A DNA stretch of 63,903 nt from contig JAGBFB010000043.1 in assembly GCA_017936665.1 (NCBI GenBank), forward strand, positions 1 through 63,903, in the 5' to 3' direction. A program made the position numbers and the translations under genes. How positions within the stretch are numbered: position 1 is the first letter of the stretch; the number at the start of each line of letters is the position of its first letter. This stretch comes from Spirochaetaceae bacterium. Its GTDB lineage: Bacteria; Spirochaetota; Spirochaetia; Treponematales; Treponemataceae. Under the pieces are notes generated by a model. That model ran no database searches. It was not told the origin of the DNA and saw nothing but the letters and a program-made list of their open reading frames with translations. Shown in pieces: positions 63,763 through 63,903 of this stretch.

Positions 63763-63903
63763 TGAAGTGCACCCCTAAAGTTGGACAAATAAAGTTCAAT
63801 TTTAGGAGGTGCATTTTTTATGTCTAAATACTCAGAAGAGTATAAGTTAAGAGTTGTAAAAGCTTACATATCAGGAGAAGGTGGAACTGAAACAGTTGCC
63901 AAA
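63763..63903 (+). mobile_element. Left end of an IS3/IS150-type insertion sequence (partial)
   Basis: A terminal repeat-like TGCACCCCTAAAGTTGGACA is at 63768-63787 (the element probably starts at TG 63763), followed by a transposase start. The arms TGCACC...GTTGGAC and GTTCAA...GGTGCA can fold into a long imperfect stem covering the ribosome site. The right end is outside the window. Confidence 0.85.
63820..63903 (+). CDS. IS3-family transposase OrfA, N-terminus (partial)
   Basis: The first 28 codons are present (MSKYSEEYKLRVVKAY, then ISGEGGTETVAK), the beginning of the helix-turn-helix OrfA of IS3/IS150 elements. It is preceded by AGGAGGTGC ten bases before the ATG, inside the predicted hairpin. 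The gene continues beyond the window. Confidence 0.85.
   Translation, partial: MSKYSEEYKLRVVKAYISGEGGTETVAK

Noticed and set aside
1-63903. CRISPR array or prophage
   Set aside because: No regularly spaced identical short repeats with unique spacers, and no phage structural genes, were seen; the tRNA-linked hairpins are not spaced like CRISPR.

Overview
The window is AT-rich (about one third G+C by eye) and densely coded. It looks like the chromosome of a treponeme-type spirochaete, probably a host-associated Treponema. This rests on gene content: spirochaetal-style lipoproteins and outer-membrane barrels, a bactofilin/M23 peptidase/YaaR/RicT cluster, several c-di-GMP proteins and several lineage-restricted proteins of unknown function. 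The genus is inferred, since no 16S gene lies in the window.

Layout. 1-3.7 kb: the end of feoB with its small Cys-rich partner, a lipoprotein of near-identical fibronectin-III repeats, an XRE regulator and a membrane GGDEF protein. 3.8-6.6 kb: a pyrB-pyrI-pyrC operon. 6.6-7.6 kb (minus strand): three tRNA-Ser genes, one tRNA-Arg and the SRP RNA, with unusual perfect hairpins between them. 7.7-20.9 kb: an outer-membrane protein, gdhA, a B12-binding radical SAM enzyme, an OGG1-like glycosylase, a cation/proton antiporter, YitT, then a tight run of deaminase, permease, low-MW phosphatase and HD hydrolase, then a ThiD/PdxK kinase and a DUF1846 protein. 20.9-33.9 kb: a hybrid sensor kinase, YdcF-like protein, acyl-ACP thioesterase, a MetY-like enzyme, an unknown/DUF2804-like pair, a HisA-HisI-HisE fusion with hisD, and an acyltransferase. 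33.9-46.5 kb: a PTS-EIIC/EAL fusion, a HAD phosphatase, an outer-membrane protein coupled to a degenerate HD-GYP protein, an anchored binding-protein-like gene, LemA with two TPM proteins, a methyltransferase, and the RicT-YaaR-bactofilin-M23 operon. 46.6-54.6 kb: tatD, dus, an unknown protein, a GAF-GGDEF cyclase, rhomboid protease, small secreted proteins, a UDG-like protein and arginase.

54.6-57.7 kb is the best candidate for an undescribed system. A membrane-anchored LuxR-type regulator faces a 21-residue hydrophobic peptide gene with a strong ribosome binding site. The peptide gene is followed by an intercistronic hairpin and then by a permease-ATPase-permease ABC transporter. Between the regulator and the peptide lie three inverted-repeat operators at 21- and 20-bp steps, on one face of the helix. 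57.9-63.7 kb is a TolC-HlyD-RND efflux operon with a PII-like gene, and the window ends inside an IS3/IS150-type insertion sequence.

A recurring theme is promoter architecture. At least nine genes that begin transcription units have a sigma70-like -10 box ending only 6-8 nt before the start codon and no Shine-Dalgarno sequence, which predicts leaderless mRNAs. Genes inside operons mostly do have Shine-Dalgarno sequences. I used this to choose several start codons.
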